Of a stretch of DNA of 64,000 nt, positions 11,704-22,855 are shown piece by piece (position 1 is the first letter of the stretch; each line of letters opens with the position of its first letter). The position numbers and the translations under genes are program-made. The notes under the pieces are model-generated. The model saw only the letters and a list, made by a program, of their open reading frames with translations. It did not search any database and was not told where the DNA came from. This stretch comes from Gnetum montanum. Taxonomy: Eukaryota > Streptophyta > Gnetopsida > Gnetales > Gnetaceae. The stretch lies in the NCBI GenBank assembly GCA_015680685.1, contig MNCI01022655.1:1232559-1296558 (forward strand), in the 5' to 3' direction.

Positions 11704-12753
11704 TCTTCTTGAAAGGATTTTCCTGTGAAATTTCCAGGGACAGATCTCAGAGTCCTAGTCGTGCATCCATCGTGCTTAGCTAGGATCTTCCCATGATGAT
11801 TGGGAAGTTCCCCTTATAGTTTTCAACATGGATGACTAGGAAGTCAGCAGGGTAGGACCACCCATAGATGGTGGTCATAATGTCCTCCACCAAATCCAAA
11901 GGAACGGTGATGGATTGGTCTACTAACTTGAGCTGAATGTTGCTCTTCTTTAGCGGGGGCAGGTTCCAGTTCTTGTACATATCATGAGAGATTAGATTAA
12001 CCCCTGACCCTGAGTCCAGAAGAGCTTTGCATGGCTCGTTCCCAGCCACCTGAAGATATATGAGGGGGCTTCCTGGATTTGTTAATTTTTAGGGGAGAGA
12101 CCCAACCTTGATCCACTTGGTCACAACATGTGTGAGCATGACCATCTGGACATTGGATTGCAGTGGAGTGGAGGACTGCTTGGGTAGTATGATGGTAGAG
12201 GCGTTGGTAGGTTCTTATGTACTAGCCACAAGCATAGGTGAGGGTGTATTCAGATTATTGGGCTGGAAGAAAGAACGTTTGTGTGGCTTAGGTTCCAGTC
12301 CACTCGGCCGAGATGCTGGTTGTAAGTTAATAGCCCTCGTAGTATTTTGTTGTTATGGATGTGGCGGTATTTCTCCCTGCATGGATGGAGTAGGTGGCAA
12401 CGGAGAGGGATGATGTGGAGAAGTGGGTGAATAAGGTGATGGAGGGTAGAAGTGATGTGGATTTTCCCCCTGGGTGATGGAGATGGATTTCTAAAATATT
12501 CAGGGGGGTGGTAGTAACTGGGAAAGGCTACATGACTGGAAGACTCTCTTGGAGAGATGGCCTACTGAACATAGTACCCGTAAGGATCTGGTTTCTTGTA
12601 AGGGTACTGCTACCTTGGAGGTGGCATCCCCCATGCTTGTGGTTGCTGCCACTATTGGAAATACTCGTATGGTTGCAGAGGCATTCCAATTGGATAGTAT
12701 CCTTGCTGCTGTTGGTGGAATTGCCATGGGTTGCCTTGTGGATAAGGCAACCT
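11704..12753 (-). pseudogene. Proline-rich linker and aspartic protease of element B
   Basis: Downstream of the gag stop at 12754 the frame reads MPPPR, QYPYKKPDPYGYYVQ and then proline-rich sequence. After a frame change comes the protease (11780-12049): LLDSGSGVNLIS contains the catalytic DSG, followed by NIQLKLVDQSITVPLDLVED and FPIIMGRS. Retropepsin-type proteases cut Gag and Pol. The protease core itself is open, but stops occur on both sides and it is out of frame with gag. Confidence 0.75.
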
Positions 12754-14610
12754 TCAGGGTGTCTATCTTTGTGCCAAATGAGGGTTCAAGGCATAGATCC
12801 CAGACTCTTGTAGGTGAGACACCATAGGACAACATCCCTTGGGATGTTCATATTGGCATATGCCACATCCATCATCCTCCTCAGTGTCAAAGTCTACAAC
12901 ATGCTCAGCTACAGTAGCTTTTCCCTTACCTTTGTGTTGGGTGTGTTCAGCTCCCTTCTTCCTATGCTAATCATGGTCACTACCCTATTCTTTAGACTCT
13001 TTTGAAATTTTTAATATACTTTGGAATATTTCATCCAAAGAGTCCCACATTTTATCCACCTTTGCCGATACTCCAAATGCAAACTTTTGTAACGGCAAAG
13101 TCTTCTGATTCACTGCTACTTCTAGTAGTGAGTCTTTGTCCTCATCAAAAAATCATACCCCCTTTTTTCTAAGGGAAGGGTCCCGGTTGAATTCTTTAGC
13201 ACTCTCCTTTTTTCTGAGTTCTCCTTCCTCTTTGGCCACCTGATCAATGAGGCACTACAACTAATGGGCCCTTAGCTCTGACAACCTTCCCTTAGTGTAG
13301 ACACCAAGGATCTTTCTTATTTCAAAACGGAGCCCATCAATAACGTGGTGAAGCTGTGCCCGCTAAGAATAACCATGAATAGGGCACCGATGCAATAGTG
13401 AGTAATACCTGCTCATGGCGGCATCCAAGGGTTCATGATTCCCTTGTTTCCAACCTTGGATCTACCTTCTCAAATTTTCCACTCTAGAGTATGTTTGATA
13501 TTTTTCATTAAAGATTTCAAGTATCGTACTCCATCTTCTGATTGATTCTAGCTCTAAGGATCGGTACCAACTTTCGGCTTCTTTGATGAGTGTTTGGGGA
13601 AATAGCTTCAGTTGTTGTCAATCGTTATCCATGTTTTGTAGGGTGCAGGCATCATGGAATGCCTACAAGTGGGTTTGTGGATCATATTTGTATCCCCCTT
13701 CACATCTAGGAATGTTGTTCATGTCAACACGCTTGATCTGACTGTCCTTCATGTGCCTGCTTGGGATATGAACTGCCTCTGCAATGTGGAGCATGCTCCG
13801 AGTAGCTAACAATGGCTCATCTGAATCATAGTCCTATTGGGGACTATGACGTCTACAATGATCTCTACTACCCCTTCTTTCATGCTAGTGAGGGCCACGT
13901 GATTGGTCGCATGCTCCCTCACGTTTTCCCGCTCGAACCTGCTTACCACCTTCCTTTCTCTTCAACCTTCCTTTATGATGCTCAGAACCTGAGCTAGAGG
14001 AAGGTGAAGGAGAGGGGGAGGACAGAGAAGAAGGAGAGGCATCACCACCGCTTCGACATTGATCCCCCCATCTACCCTGGTGATGGCCACAGTCATCTCC
14101 TCCAGCTTTGCTTCGTGACCCACCATCCCCTTGAGGATCATGGTCACTTGGAGGTTGGTTCTTGATGACTGACTGGAGGATCTGCAGCCCCAAGTGAAGT
14201 TCGATCGAATGAGTATCATGAAATACGGGATCTCCATCATCTTGCGGCCCTTGCGAGAATAAGGGATTACTAAAGTGTTTCCCCTTCTGTTGTTCATATC
14301 TCTCAGCCTGTTGTTGATCTCTTGTCCATTGAGCTTCCATGGGATGATAGTCCTGAAAGTCATGGTCCTCCATGACATGCTCTGCCACTCGGTCCTAGAT
14401 GCCCATTCTACCCAAATTATGGTACAGTATCGCAGGAGCTGCTCGGTTGGGTTGTAGCACGATGCTACCCTCCATGTCCTACCATCAAAGATGTTCATCT
14501 TGATGTAGGATGAATGTGAAATTAGGGACATATTCATTGGGATGTTTATATACAACCCAACATTCTTGCGGCACCGGTGGTTCAAATGCATCTCTCCTAT
14601 GAGAAGACAT
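12754..14610 (-). pseudogene. gag of element B
   Basis: Starts at ATG 14610 (MSSHRRDAFEPPVPQ), with the conserved N-terminal segment HPNEYVPNFTFILHQDE. Next is an Arg/Ser-rich hydrophilic region, then the retrotransposon Gag core, and a Cys/His motif GICQYEHPKGCC near 12830-12867. The frame carries several stops. The last, TGA at 12754-12756, lies in the setting CCC-TGA-AGG and recurs at the same place in elements C and D. Gag forms the virus-like particle that packages element RNA. Confidence 0.75.
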
Positions 14611-14760
14611 GTTGGACATTAGATGGTCCATATTATCAGTGTACTCTAATTACTTAACTTAAATTCGCCTAGTGTGCGAAAATATTTCTATCCTGGGTTT
14701 GATCCAATGACTTGAATGATAATTTCACTAAGGTCAGATGACGCATGTAAGACTAACAAG

Positions 14761-14778
14761 TCCCCGGCAATGGTGCCA
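14761..14778 (-). promoter_or_regulatory. Primer-binding site of element B
   Basis: Minus-strand TGGCACCATTGCCGGGGA starts one base after the LTR end. It differs at two positions from the tRNA-Asp type site (TGGCGCCGTTGCCGGGGA) known from Athila-group elements. Confidence 0.8.
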
Positions 14779-14779
14779 A

Positions 14780-15700
14780 TGATGAGTGGCTAGGTACCCC
14801 TATGCCCAACCATACGAATACGAGCATTCACACATGATCCAGTCGAACTCCATAGACTGTAAGCACTTAACATGCACCAAACTTCTAACCAATGAAACCT
14901 TGGGTTAGAATGATCGTTGTCATCCTAATCTCACTTGTAAAGTTCTATTGCGATGGTTAAGTGAGACTAAGGCTAATGATTTTTATATCTTTTTAATTAT
15001 GTTTTTCGATGACTAAGTGAGGTATAAAAGTAATGAATAACTATTATCTAATCTCTAATTATCCTAGTGTATATTCTAACTACTCCTAGCATAAGCATCC
15101 AGTCCCATCCTCCGAGCACATTCTGAGCATTTCCTAACATTGTTGGGTTACTAGACATTAAGCATCGCTGGGTTTACCAAGTATTTGGATTACATTCGAT
15201 ATGGTTGTACTTATGTCTTTTACAACTATGAATAAACACTAACGATTGAAATTATAATAATGAAAACATAAATAATCAATGAGTAACTAATAAATCATAA
15301 ACAACTAATTAATAAAGCATAAACATCTTGAACTATTAAATGCATGAAACAACTAAGTCCAAATGCTGCAAGGATTGCATGAATAGTTCATCTTTATTTT
15401 CGTCATGCCAATGGTCTCAGATACATCAATGCTTGAATAAAGATTCGATTGCTTTTCAAACACTTGCTGCAGGCACATGGAAAATACTCTATCTCTTCTG
15501 GGAGAAAATTGCAAGAGCTTTGCTATCACTACACAAAAAGATGCCTAAATGAGGTAGAAGGCCCTCATATTTATAGATCTGGGAAGGGTGGCTGCGTATA
15601 CGGGGCCCCGTCGACGCAGGGTGGCTGCGTCAATGGGGCCGCGTTGATGCGGCCGCGTATATGTGGCCCAGTCAACGCATTGACTTTTGACACTTCATCA
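14780..15700 (-). mobile_element. 5' LTR of element B (complete, 921 bp)
   Basis: Bounded by TGATGAG and TTCATCA and followed by target repeat ATAGT. On the minus strand it holds GC-rich palindromes (15590-15660), the TATA box CTATAAATATGAGG (about 15568-15577) and an AATAAAG signal near 15393. It is the complete partner of the truncated LTR at 4665. Confidence 0.9.
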
Positions 15701-15705
15701 ATAGT

Positions 15706-16899
15706 TAAACTATTACGAAGTGTTTTTATAGCTTTTGAAAAAAAAGAAAACTAAATTGGTAACACATTGTAAAAAATGTGTTGTTCATCTTCAATAGTAT
15801 TTGGATCATATAATCAACATGTTTATTCATGAGGAATTTTGCATTATTTACCTAAACTCTTAGATCATGGGATGGCATTTGTGTTGTACTCATAAATAGC
15901 CATGAAGAACACATTTTCTCAAATAAAATATGAAACATATTTGTGTTTTTAACTTGTATATTAGAATACAATTATAGTATTAAAGAACGTAATGCAATAA
16001 TATTTTTTTAACCTATAGTAAAATCTCAATTTTTTTCAAAATATGAAAAATAAGAAGGATATTTTAAATATGATATTTAAAAATTCTCTTTCTCACATGA
16101 ACAATGTTATGAAAAAGAATAATAGAAAGAGATACATAATAGATCCTTTAAAATCACCTCTTATAGAATATACAAAGAAAGATAGTCATTTGAAAAATCA
16201 TAGATGGTTAATAGAAAATAGTAAAGGTTGTTTTATTTTTTGGCTATTAGTAGATACTTCCTTATTAGGGAGCTAACATTTTTGCTATGTCATATTTGAA
16301 TTTATGAAATTATAATTGAAATTTTTAGTTACGTCCACCAAGACCCCAAGTATCTATTGGACTATTTTTAAAATTCCTTCTATAGATTTTTTTAAATATA
16401 TTAATATGCAATACAATAAGTATTAGTTTTCTTTGTAATTTATTGACCAAAGCCATATAGTGCTCTTTTCACTACCTAATGAATGAAGACAAAAATTTAT
16501 TTTCCTTAAATTTATGAATTGATTGATGTATGTACATGATTTTGGTCTCAATTCATCTTTTTTTTCAATTTTTTATTCATTTTTATTAGTGGGGAATAAC
16601 TTTTCATTAATTCAAACCATGGTCGCAACTATATTCTATACATAGAAATACCATACCATGTTATAAATGATTGAAAATTAGCAAATAAAGTTTATGCCTG
16701 AATCTACTTCAATATCACCCATTATCTCTTCACATCTCTCTTTCTATTCTTCCATTTTGACATTTATAAAATCATCAACTTTACCAAAATTTTTAATTAT
16801 CATTATTAGTACTTAATTCAATAATATATTCAAGCATTCACTCAAACTAGAACTTTACTAATGAATATGAGAATCAACCTACATCATCTCATACTTTTT
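15706..16899. other. AT-rich region without recognisable gene
   Basis: Very AT-rich, with one lysine/asparagine-rich open frame at 16043-16276 that resembles nothing I know. It probably belongs to decayed copia sequence, but I cannot support that. Confidence 0.5.
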
Positions 16900-18665
16900 G
16901 ATACTTCAAAATTTCTCAAACAAAGAAGACCAAGAGTCACCTTGGTAAGAGTATATAATTTCATCATTTATTTCAACAAAATATTTATTACATTAATATA
17001 TACCATTAGAAATATCATTCAAGTTGCAACAAAGAAATTTCAAAGTGCCCTATCATTTTTAATGAAACATGAGACTTTGTTCTATGGAGAAACATGATGA
17101 AAGGCCTTCTTGAGTTCAATGACATTTAAGAACTAAATCAAATGCAAGTCCTTCATTCCTATCACTACAAAAAATGATGGAAAATAAGATAATCCTTCTA
17201 GGATAAAATTGTTAGATCATGAGAAAAGAAAGAAAGAATCTCTAGCAAAGATGATCATCATATTTAACATTTCAAAAATCATAATAAGAAGATTATGTTT
17301 CTTAGAGATAGCTAAACAGTATTGAAAATATTTTGTTCAAACTACCATGACATTCCAAAAAATCAACATACTAAATAATTATTCAATAGAATCCAATTTG
17401 ATAAACTTGAAGTCAAAAAAAGGAGAAAACATTAAAATCTTCTTTGAAAGAATATATGGATATCTACAACACATGAGTGAATGTAAATGTTACATCACTA
17501 AATATCAAATAGTCAAAAAAGGTTGTTGGTTCTTTGTATGATTAGACATATCAAAATATTTTAATGAATTTTCTTCAAAATGAGCAATTCAAATAGTTTA
17601 TAGTAGATGATTTGGTCTCTCAAATTAGTTTCTTGGAAAGCTCATGAACTTATAACAATAACGATGAACATGTTTTCACAACCAGTAGAGGAAAGGGTAG
17701 ATCTTATAGAGAAAGAGGAAGAAAAGGCATGACAAACCCTAATGATCAAAATTCACTAAATTATTCAAAGACATTAGAAAATCAATACAAAAACATCAAA
17801 GGTAGAGGACTTTAGGAAGAAGATGTAATAATCATAATCAAATCAACCAAATCATTTCTCTGTCCCATATTGTACGTTATGAAAACAAAAAGAATCTTAT
17901 AGAATCATGTTGGGTAAGAATTAGATTTGAAACTTTTTAGCTTCAAAATAACAAACAAGAGGAGGCACCAACTTCAACATTCACTCAAGAAGAAAATCAA
18001 GTTAATTACAGAGCCTTTAATTTTATTACCAAAGTGAAATAAGAATCATGGATAGTAGAGACCGGATGCTTAAACCATATGACTCCTCACATATCTTATC
18101 AATTATAAACCCAAAAAAATTGGTAATATTAAAATTGATGATGACAACTTCATGAAAATAGAAGGGATAGGAGATTATATTATAAGACATCTTAATAATA
18201 AAGTCATTACTATTATAGAAGCATTCTATGTACTAAATCTCTCGAATTCCTAAATGGTTAGCAAAAGAATTAACATAAATTTTAAAAATGATTTGTGTGT
18301 TATGAAAAAACCAAATGGAGATGAGATGATGAGAATCAAAGCCTCCAATAATAATATTTTCAGCCAAGATTGCAATTATTTTGACCTAAAAGAAAATCCT
18401 ATTGACATCATACATTATCATCAAGAATACAAGAAACTTGTTTTTTAAGTGAGAATGACACAAGAAAAATTAGATAAAGCATAAAAAATTATGTCTAATA
18501 TCTAACACTCATAAACCAATAAAAATGATATTAAAATATGACACAAAAGACTAGGCCATACATCATACTCCAATTTTGAGAAAATGGCAAGTTTGAAAAA
18601 ACTTCTTGGTCTCAAAATTAGAGATACTCCAAAATAGAAATGTGAGTATAGTTTTTAGATGAAAT
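16900..18665 (+). pseudogene. Ty1/copia fragment: Gag, protease, pre-integrase
   Basis: Plus-strand remnant. The Gag-like part includes NLKSKKGENIKIFFERIYGY (17347-17541 frame). The protease motif near 18048 reads WIVETGCLNHMT, where the catalytic Asp of the usual D(T/S)G is Glu. The pre-integrase segment starts at 18254 (KRININFKNDLCVMKKPNG) and the integrase zinc-binding start reads WHKRLGHTSYSNF near 18540. The copy then stops abruptly and meets a minus-strand copia copy. Many stops; not functional. Confidence 0.75.
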
Positions 18666-18689
18666 TCCCTTGGTTATTTCATGTATTAT

Positions 18690-19946
18690 CACCAAAGAGA
18701 AGTTGAGTATTCCAAAACAAGTTTGATATGACATAGGAATCTTAATAATTCTATCATTTCTCTATACATACTTACATTAATAAGAGGAATGTGGTCTTTG
18801 TAGACTAATTTGATATTTTGAGGAAAAGGAAAATTTGCTAATTTTTCCTTGATTATGTTCTTATCTAGAATGGATTTTTCATACTTGGTTTGATGAATTT
18901 TGATTTCCTCATTTTGTTAAATGTATATATTTATGAAATATTTCAATTCACCAAGGTCTTTCATTTTAAATTCATGTTTCATGTCCAACTTGAACTCTTC
19001 TAATAATTTTTCACTTATAGAAGCAATAATTATGTCATCCACATAGAGAGATCTAATGATAAAATCAAATTTTTCATATTTGTAGTATAACGTTAGTTCA
19101 CACACACAAGAGAAGTAGTTTTTCATTAGGAGATATCTATTGATTCTATGACACCATGCTCTAGGTGGTTGTTTCAAGCCATAAAAAACATTTTTTAACT
19201 TGAAAAATTGGTCTTTCATGCCTTCCACTACATATCTTTCAAGTTTATGTACATAAACTTCTTCATAAGCGTAACCATTTAGGAATACTAGATTCATTTT
19301 ATAAAGTTTCATATTATGATGAATAGTAATAGATCTGATAAGTTTTATAGCTTCAAAGCTACCTACTGGTGCAAATATTTCATCATAATCAATATGTTTC
19401 TTTTGCTTAAAACCTTTATTAATAAGCCTTACTTTATGATTAGTTATTTCTCCTGTCTCATTGAATTTAATTTTTTATAGTGACTTGCAATCAATGGTTT
19501 TCTTGTCTTATGGTTTTTTAACAAGTTCCCATGTGTTGTTCATCATGATTATCTCACATTCTTTATCCATATCTTTTTTCCATACTTTATTTTTTAGAGA
19601 TTCTCTAGCAATTGAAGGTTCTTGTGTGAGAGTTGAGTAAGCTATGTTTGTAATAGCCCTTGATGTTATTAGCCTTCTTTCAAAATTAGTGTCCAATATT
19701 TGTGTTAAAGGATGATCCTTGTGAATTCTTGTTCTTGGGATGATTTCATTTATTGATCTCTAATGATTTTTTTGAACATTAGTAATTCCAAATTTTTCTT
19801 CTTGAAATACCATATCTCTTGATAATTACCATTTATGTTCTATAAGATCATAACATAGATACCTACTTGTTTTGGAATCATAACCTAGAAAGTTATAGTT
19901 TTTTCCTCTATCATCTAACTTGTTGATAAATTGCTTATGAGTCTTC
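18690..19946 (-). pseudogene. Ty1/copia integrase end and reverse transcriptase (left part of split element)
   Basis: Minus strand. Integrase C-terminal sequence KNYNFLGYDSKTSRYLCYD (19826-19940) is followed by EPSIARESLKNKVWKKDMDK and NNTWELVKKP (19508-19696). The RT core follows (18917-19312): GYAYEEVYVHKLERY, VFYGLKQPPRAW and the catalytic SLYVDDIIIAS. After KMKDLGELKYF, sequence resembling the RT-RNase H linker (QTKYEKSILDKN, SMYREMIELLRFL) runs to about 18700. The integrase is cut at 19946 by element C, and its upstream part resumes at 26846. RNase H is missing. Confidence 0.85.
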
Positions 19947-19951
19947 ACATA

Positions 19952-20911
19952 TGATGAGTGGCAAGGTACCCCTACACTCAACCATACTAAACGAGCGTAG
20001 CACACGTGATCCGGTCGAACTCTGCAGACTAAATGCCTAAACACCACAAGGAACACTTGGGGTTAATCATTCATTGTCTTCCCAGGCTTGCTTGTATGTG
20101 TCACGATGTATGGTTAAGCAAGTCTGAGGTATATGATTTTTTTGGTATTTTTTAGTTTATCTCCTATGCTAACAGTGAAGGGTTGAGAAACTAAAACTAA
20201 CTCTAACTACAACACTAAGTCCTAGCGTCAACATCCATTCCCACTTGCCGTACACACCCTGAACTGTGCAACTGTGGCTACCAAATGCTAATCGTTACTA
20301 GGATTACCACACGTAACGCACGTGCTCCAAGCGGTCGTACTGAGGCACCTAACTAACCTAAGTGTGACAACCAGCCGATTCCTTGACTAGCCGTACACAT
20401 CTGGAGATGCTCGTAATCAAGTTGTACTTGTCTCACGTTCTAGGAGGAAAGGGTGAGAGAATCTAATCGCGATGAGTAGCCAATTCCTTGGCTAGCCGTA
20501 CACATTCGTCAACGCTCGTAACCAAGTCGTACTCATGCCGCATTACTAGGAAAGCAATAAATAACATTAATTAAACCTATCCATGCACTGTAAGGTTTAT
20601 CCACAAAGCTCATCTTTATTGCCGTACACAACTTGCGTTCAGGGATAAAGCTACTCGAATAAAGAACCATTCACTTGGGGGACTCCTACAGTGGGCACAT
20701 GGAAAATATTCTATCTCTGGGGTGATCAATCTGCCAAAGCTTCGCTACTTTACACTTAGGATCAGAAATGAGGGGAGTGCCGCCTCTTATTTATAGATAT
20801 GGCAGCGGACTATGATATCGCGTATGCGATATCATAGGGAAGGACACAATATCGCGGTGGATGCGATATCGTGTATGCGATATCGTGGCCTGTGCAATTC
20901 ACGTCTCATCA
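19952..20911 (-). mobile_element. 3' LTR of element C (960 bp)
   Basis: TGATGAG...CTCATCA. By eye it differs from the 5' LTR at roughly two dozen of the first 370 positions, mostly transitions. It carries TATAAATAAG on the minus strand at about 20787-20796 and five GATATC-centred palindromes beside it. Confidence 0.9.
20813..20888 (-). promoter_or_regulatory. Palindrome array upstream of the TATA box, LTR of element C
   Basis: Five copies of a CGATATCG-type palindrome (TGATATCGCG, GCGATATCAT, ACAATATCGC, GCGATATCGT twice) within 76 bp, starting about 16 bp upstream of the TATA box in LTR sense. Same position and design as in elements D and E. Confidence 0.75.
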
Positions 20912-20921
20912 TACCCCCATG
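20912..20921 (-). promoter_or_regulatory. Polypurine tract of element C
   Basis: Minus-strand CATGGGGGTA directly abuts the LTR start. The 16-bp inverted repeat AACTCGAGGACGAGTT lies 10 bp further upstream (20932-20947). Both recur in elements D and E and, in + orientation, before the LTR at 39835. Confidence 0.8.
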
Positions 20922-22855
20922 ATTGAATGAAAACTCGTCCTCGAGTTCCTTACAATGATATTAGGTAAGTATCGAATTATTGAGGGAAATGGAACTAATG
21001 GATTAACATGTGAACGGTTCATTATTAGAAGACTTGACACAACTGGTGTTCATGACAACACGGGTGAACACCTTATTACAATGACATCAGGCCACACTTG
21101 GTAGCTAAGAGAAAAGAGGAGAGAAAAGAGAAGAGAAGAAGAGAAAAGAGTCTTGCTGCTTCCAATGCCTAGATTACGCCTTCCGTTGTCCATCCGTAAG
21201 CGCATCATCAATTCTGCTCCTTGCATAGCTGCTTCAGCACTGCTCCATTCCAAGTGTTTTCTCCAGAGCTAGTTCTGTTGTTGTATGATTGGCATTTGCA
21301 CACACAACACAATCATATATTAGCAAGGGTAATTGAATCATTAAGTAATTAATACCTTGCTTCGGTGTAAGTTCATTGGCTAGGTTGTGGTATGATGGCT
21401 ATGGATCTGGGAAGATGTAGGTGATGAATACTGAAGGTGTAGGGGTTAGGAAGAAAAAATGAAAAAATTCAGGGGCTTAGGAGAAAAATCGAAAAATCAG
21501 GCCCCATACCCCCATGACTAATCTTGAACCTCCGGTAGCGTTAGAATGGAGAAAGAAAAGGAGTAAGAAAGATAGGTAAAAAGGGACAACTATGGCATCG
21601 ATGAAAGGGATGTAAAAATGGTAATGAAAAAAAAATAATTAATTGCAAAATGTTAAGGAAAAGAAGTTAACTAATGTTCCAAATAGGAATGTCAGTGGGT
21701 CCTCCCCAAAGCAAGCTCATGCCCTTAGTGCCCTGTCAATCCCACATTCAAAGAGTCCGTAGGCTCTGAGAATGTCCTTTGGAACAAGAGTTAAAGTCTT
21801 AACCACTAGAATTTACCAAAAAGAAAATAATGCATCAACCAAAATATACACTAATGATACAACCAGCAATGAGGTGAATAGTGGAGAGAAGGATGGAAAG
21901 AAGAGAAGTGGAATGGGATCCCAAGAACAAGGTGGTGTACAACCCCTTGTGTGTTTTATGGTTAATGTAACTTGGCAAATCTCATTCCAACTCTGGCTCA
22001 AACCAACCACTTCCAATGAATTCGCATCAATGCATTTGGTTAGATCATCCACTTGGATAACAAGGATGCATCTTCGAAGAGCCACCACCATTCCGACGAA
22101 ACAAAGGAGAGAACGGGAAGTGAGAAGGGCCTTAGTTAGAGGGAACACTTTGGTTCCATAACTAGTGCTTGCAGCTCAAATTTTATTTCATCTAAGGGGT
22201 GTGCTTTGAATCCTCACTTTGGGTTTTTTCCTTTTGGTTTTGTATTTTTATGCGTGGGGACCACACCATGCAAAGACTTCTTTATTTTTATTGTCTCAGC
22301 TTCCGATTATTGGGTAACATTGGAAAGGTAAGAAAACTCAAGAAGAAAACATCCAAGCACCCAAGAGAATGATCAACACAAAAGCATTAAGTTCCCTTGG
22401 ATTCACACCCATTGCAATCCTTGAGTCCTTCCGTAGTTTGAGAAATGCCCAGTCACCAATTCGTTAAAGTTCTTATTAAAAGGGAACTGTACATTTCCAA
22501 GCCAAGAGAAACCATAGACTTTGGTGGATGGATGGATGAAGTGATCTCATTGCCTACCATATCAAAAGAAACATCCCTTAGTATCAACATTGTAACTTAA
22601 AGGTAAAAACCAAACATTAGCAATCAATATGAAAACAGTTCATACCATCAGTCTGAACACTTATTAGGTGGCGAACTTACAGGGTGGATGACACACACAC
22701 ACACACACACAAAATAGATAAGTATAACGATGTTGTAAAACATAAATTAAAAAGGTCAAAGAAAGTTGTAAAACAAAAATTAGAAAAGTTACAGAAATTT
22801 GTAAAACAAAAATGTGTAAAACAAAAATTTAAAAACAACTAAGGGCCCCATGTGA
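20922..22855 (-). other. 3' non-coding region of element C
   Basis: No recognised gene. In minus-strand order from the gag-protease stop it contains AT-rich tandem units around TGTAAAACAAAAATG (22730-22835), an (AC)10 microsatellite at 22691-22710, then about 1 kb shared with D, E and inverted B. A second polypurine-like CATGGGGGTA follows (21507-21516), then a short frame (21050-21253) shared in part with D and E, and a 44-bp polypyrimidine tract ending in TTAG (21105-21150). The shared order in three copies suggests it matters for the element. Confidence 0.7.

Larger units (their letters stand above)
4660..15705 (-). mobile_element. Athila-like Ty3/gypsy element B, rearranged, with target duplications
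   Basis: The element spans 4665-15700 on the minus strand. It starts TGATGAG, ends TTCATCA, and is flanked by the 5-bp direct repeat ATAGT (4660-4664 and 15701-15705). Reading the minus strand: 5' LTR 15700-14780, primer-binding site, gag, protease, RT/RNase H, then a segment whose features lie on the plus strand (5178 to about 9690), then a 3' LTR reduced to its last 513 bp. Integrase is missing. The matching direct repeats show that both outer ends belong to one insertion, so the internal rearrangement and LTR truncation probably happened afterwards. Confidence 0.85.

Noticed and set aside
12500-12835. Overlapping ORFs of about 100 codons on both strands
   Set aside because: Other-frame shadows of the proline-rich gag-protease linker of element B.
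14761-14778. tRNA gene fragment
   Set aside because: Only the 18-nt primer-binding complement is present, at an LTR border; no cloverleaf.
16043-16276. 77-codon Lys/Asn-rich ORF
   Set aside because: AT-rich composition explains it; no recognisable domain.
21772-22161. 129-codon plus-strand ORF and its 111-codon minus-strand counterpart in element C
   Set aside because: Neither frame is preserved in the matching regions of D and E, so I do not call a gene.
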